DNA from: a virus | Strand: one strand, 5' to 3' | Virus record (IMG/VR): IMGVR_UViG_3300017744_000178 | Span: 1-22,458 of that record | Length of the DNA: 22,458 bases | Shown: positions 21,362 to 22,458 of the stretch, piece after piece | How the letters are laid out: each line of letters opens with the position of its first letter | Position numbering within the stretch: position 1 is the stretch's first letter | The notes under the pieces: generated by a model | Database searches by the model: none | The model's input: the letters and a program-made list of their open reading frames with translations, nothing else | Told to the model about the DNA's origin: nothing | Translations under genes and position numbers: made by a program

Positions 21362-22443
21362 ACACTACCTTTCTTATAATCTAAATATGAAGAATTAAAT
21401 TCTTTTGCAACTTTTGGATCAAACATTCTTTTCGACTTGGTTCGACCTTTTAGATCTCCCTTCATAGCCATCTGACACAACAACTTCCAGCTAATACCAC
21501 TATTTGGACAGGGAGAATCCTCTGGAATCGTAGATTTGGATTTATTATTGTGAAGCCTTATACACTGATTAACTGACTTATACAAGATCTTCTGTTCTTT
21601 TTTACCATTTAAAGCTATACATAGAGGTAAATATTCCTGCCAAGTCATACCATAAGGTGGCTTCTTTAAGAAAACTCCATACATAGAACTATTTCCATAC
21701 CTCCAAGCAGTTGATACTCCTGGTACCCTCTTAATCATTTTATGCCATAACTCAGGCCAACACTCTGCATATAACCATAATCCCCTTAATGGTTCTTCAC
21801 CGAAAGGTGGACATACTCTGGCTTTCTCCATTTCTACACCGCACCTTTGAAATACATCATAAGTCTGGTTATAATCCCATTCCTGTTTTGCAGTTGCTAA
21901 CCAAATATCTTTAGCACTCCAATCATATACTGGAGAAACATTGTAATAGTTCTTGCTATTCATCGAACTTTGGCTTATGTAATTATATTCAGTCCTACCA
22001 GAAACAGCCCTATATCGGTTCATGCTTTCTAATGCTCTTAAACCTAATATCATTCCAACCTTACCCTTATCCTCTGGGTACATTTTACGAGCATGTTCTG
22101 GTACAGTCATCCCTGTTTTAAATTTAGGACATTCTGTAATAGCATTTTTAGGTAGATCTCTAACCCATAAATCTTTCTTCTCTGGGTCCCAGCAGTACCA
22201 CCAAGGCTCTTTTCTGCTACAAGCGTTTCTATGTTTAACTGGTAAGCAATACCATTTAAAATCTATGTCAGGATTAGATTCCACCCTTTCCAGATATTCT
22301 ACTGTTTCTGGATGTATAGCTTCTTCATCCCAATGAACTACTTCCAACGGTAATCGATCTAACTCTCTTGCAACCTCTAATGTTATATTGAGTACTGCTG
22401 TTGAATCTTTACCACCAGAAAATGAAACTGCAATATGATCCAT
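21358..22443 (-). CDS. PAPS reductase-family ATP pyrophosphatase (IbrA-like)
   Basis: A 361-aa protein of the adenine nucleotide alpha-hydrolase fold. The PP-loop SGGKDS is at residues 9-14 ('HIAVSFSGGKDSTAVLN'). Later come 'MILGLRALESMNRYRAVSG' (the GiRa.ES..R motif) and 'NVSPVYDWSAKDIWLATAK' (P+.dW...DiW). There are many cysteines, including 'WYC', 'NACSRKEPWWYC', 'TEC', 'QRCGVEMEKARVC' and 'PCPNSG'. The ECGLH-type end of assimilatory PAPS reductases is absent, so this is more likely an IbrA/DndC-relative than a sulfate-assimilation enzyme. ATG 22443 is the first start in the window, but no ribosome site precedes it. The frame remains open to the window edge, so a longer N-terminus cannot be excluded. 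It is coupled to the ParB-like gene by ATGA. Confidence 0.85.
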   Translation of the reverse strand: MDHIAVSFSGGKDSTAVLNITLEVARELDRLPLEVVHWDEEAIHPETVEYLERVESNPDIDFKWYCLPVKHRNACSRKEPWWYCWDPEKKDLWVRDLPKNAITECPKFKTGMTVPEHARKMYPEDKGKVGMILGLRALESMNRYRAVSGRTEYNYISQSSMNSKNYYNVSPVYDWSAKDIWLATAKQEWDYNQTYDVFQRCGVEMEKARVCPPFGEEPLRGLWLYAECWPELWHKMIKRVPGVSTAWRYGNSSMYGVFLKKPPYGMTWQEYLPLCIALNGKKEQKILYKSVNQCIRLHNNKSKSTIPEDSPCPNSGISWKLLCQMAMKGDLKGRTKSKRMFDPKVAKEFNSSYLDYKKGSV

Positions 22444-22458
22444 TTGCTTGTAAGTTTC

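Noticed and set aside
21358-22443. Assimilatory PAPS reductase (CysH) for sulfur metabolism
   Set aside because: The ECGLH-type C-terminal motif is not seen, and the partner is a ParB-like gene rather than sulfur assimilation genes.
20843-22443. A complete Dnd phosphorothioation system
   Set aside because: Only a DndC-related fold is present. No DndB, DndD, DndE or cysteine desulfurase gene is visible in the window.
1-22458. CRISPR array, tRNA, integrase, insertion sequence or contractile sheath gene
   Set aside because: Looked for by eye and not found: no regularly spaced repeats, no cloverleaf with a CCA-type end, no recombinase or transposase motifs, and no sheath-like gene between adaptor and tube.

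Overview
The window is a stretch of a tailed bacteriophage genome, or of a prophage or viral contig. It is AT-rich, tightly packed and coded entirely on the minus strand, so transcription runs from the right end (about 22.4 kb) to the left end. One tube-type major tail protein, a tape measure protein and no recognisable sheath gene point to a siphovirus with a non-contractile tail. The head set (portal, MuF-like minor head protein, separate scaffold, uncleaved-looking capsid protein, no visible prohead protease) resembles the SPP1-type plan. The host cannot be read directly. The dockerin-like C-terminus of the tail hub, with its 'LNILDIV..(M)N.IL' signature, resembles secreted proteins of marine FCB-group bacteria such as Marinimicrobia. 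That is a tentative inference.

Layout in transcription order. (1) 22443-20843: a PAPS-reductase-family ATP pyrophosphatase and a ParB/Srx-type protein, translationally coupled like the IbrA/IbrB pair. (2) 20865-17936: small terminase, large terminase and portal. (3) 17936-14311: a small basic protein with a GDPN/SFRARH signature, a membrane-anchored coiled-coil protein, a MuF-like minor head protein, a virion-morphogenesis protein, scaffold, a 74-aa protein and the major capsid protein, then a hairpin terminator. (4) 14235-13007: a lysis block with a small basic protein, a GH24 endolysin, a holin candidate and two small proteins. (5) 13010-9877: two fibre-like proteins, a tiny acidic protein between them, and a 508-aa virion protein. 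(6) 9866-6500: a 25-aa very basic miniprotein, head-tail adaptor, tail terminator candidate, a 63-aa protein, the tail tube protein, and the gpG/gpGT-like tail assembly chaperones joined by a -1 frameshift. (7) 6513-1: tape measure, a large tail hub with Ig-like and dockerin-like extensions, and two distal tail proteins, the last cut by the window edge.

Nearly every gene overlaps the next by 1-23 bases (ATGA or TAATG junctions) or abuts it, so the window looks like one or two long translationally coupled transcripts. The clearest mechanistic finding is a canonical A AAA AAG slippery heptamer, preceded at nine nucleotides by a Shine-Dalgarno-like GAGGA, at the end of the 88-aa chaperone ORF. 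It joins that ORF to a downstream ORF with no convincing start of its own. The most unusual features are the dockerin/Ig extension on the tail hub, the PAPS-reductase/ParB pair upstream of the terminase, and the lysis and fibre block lying between the capsid gene and the head-tail adaptor. No tRNA, CRISPR array, insertion sequence, integrase or plus-strand gene was found.
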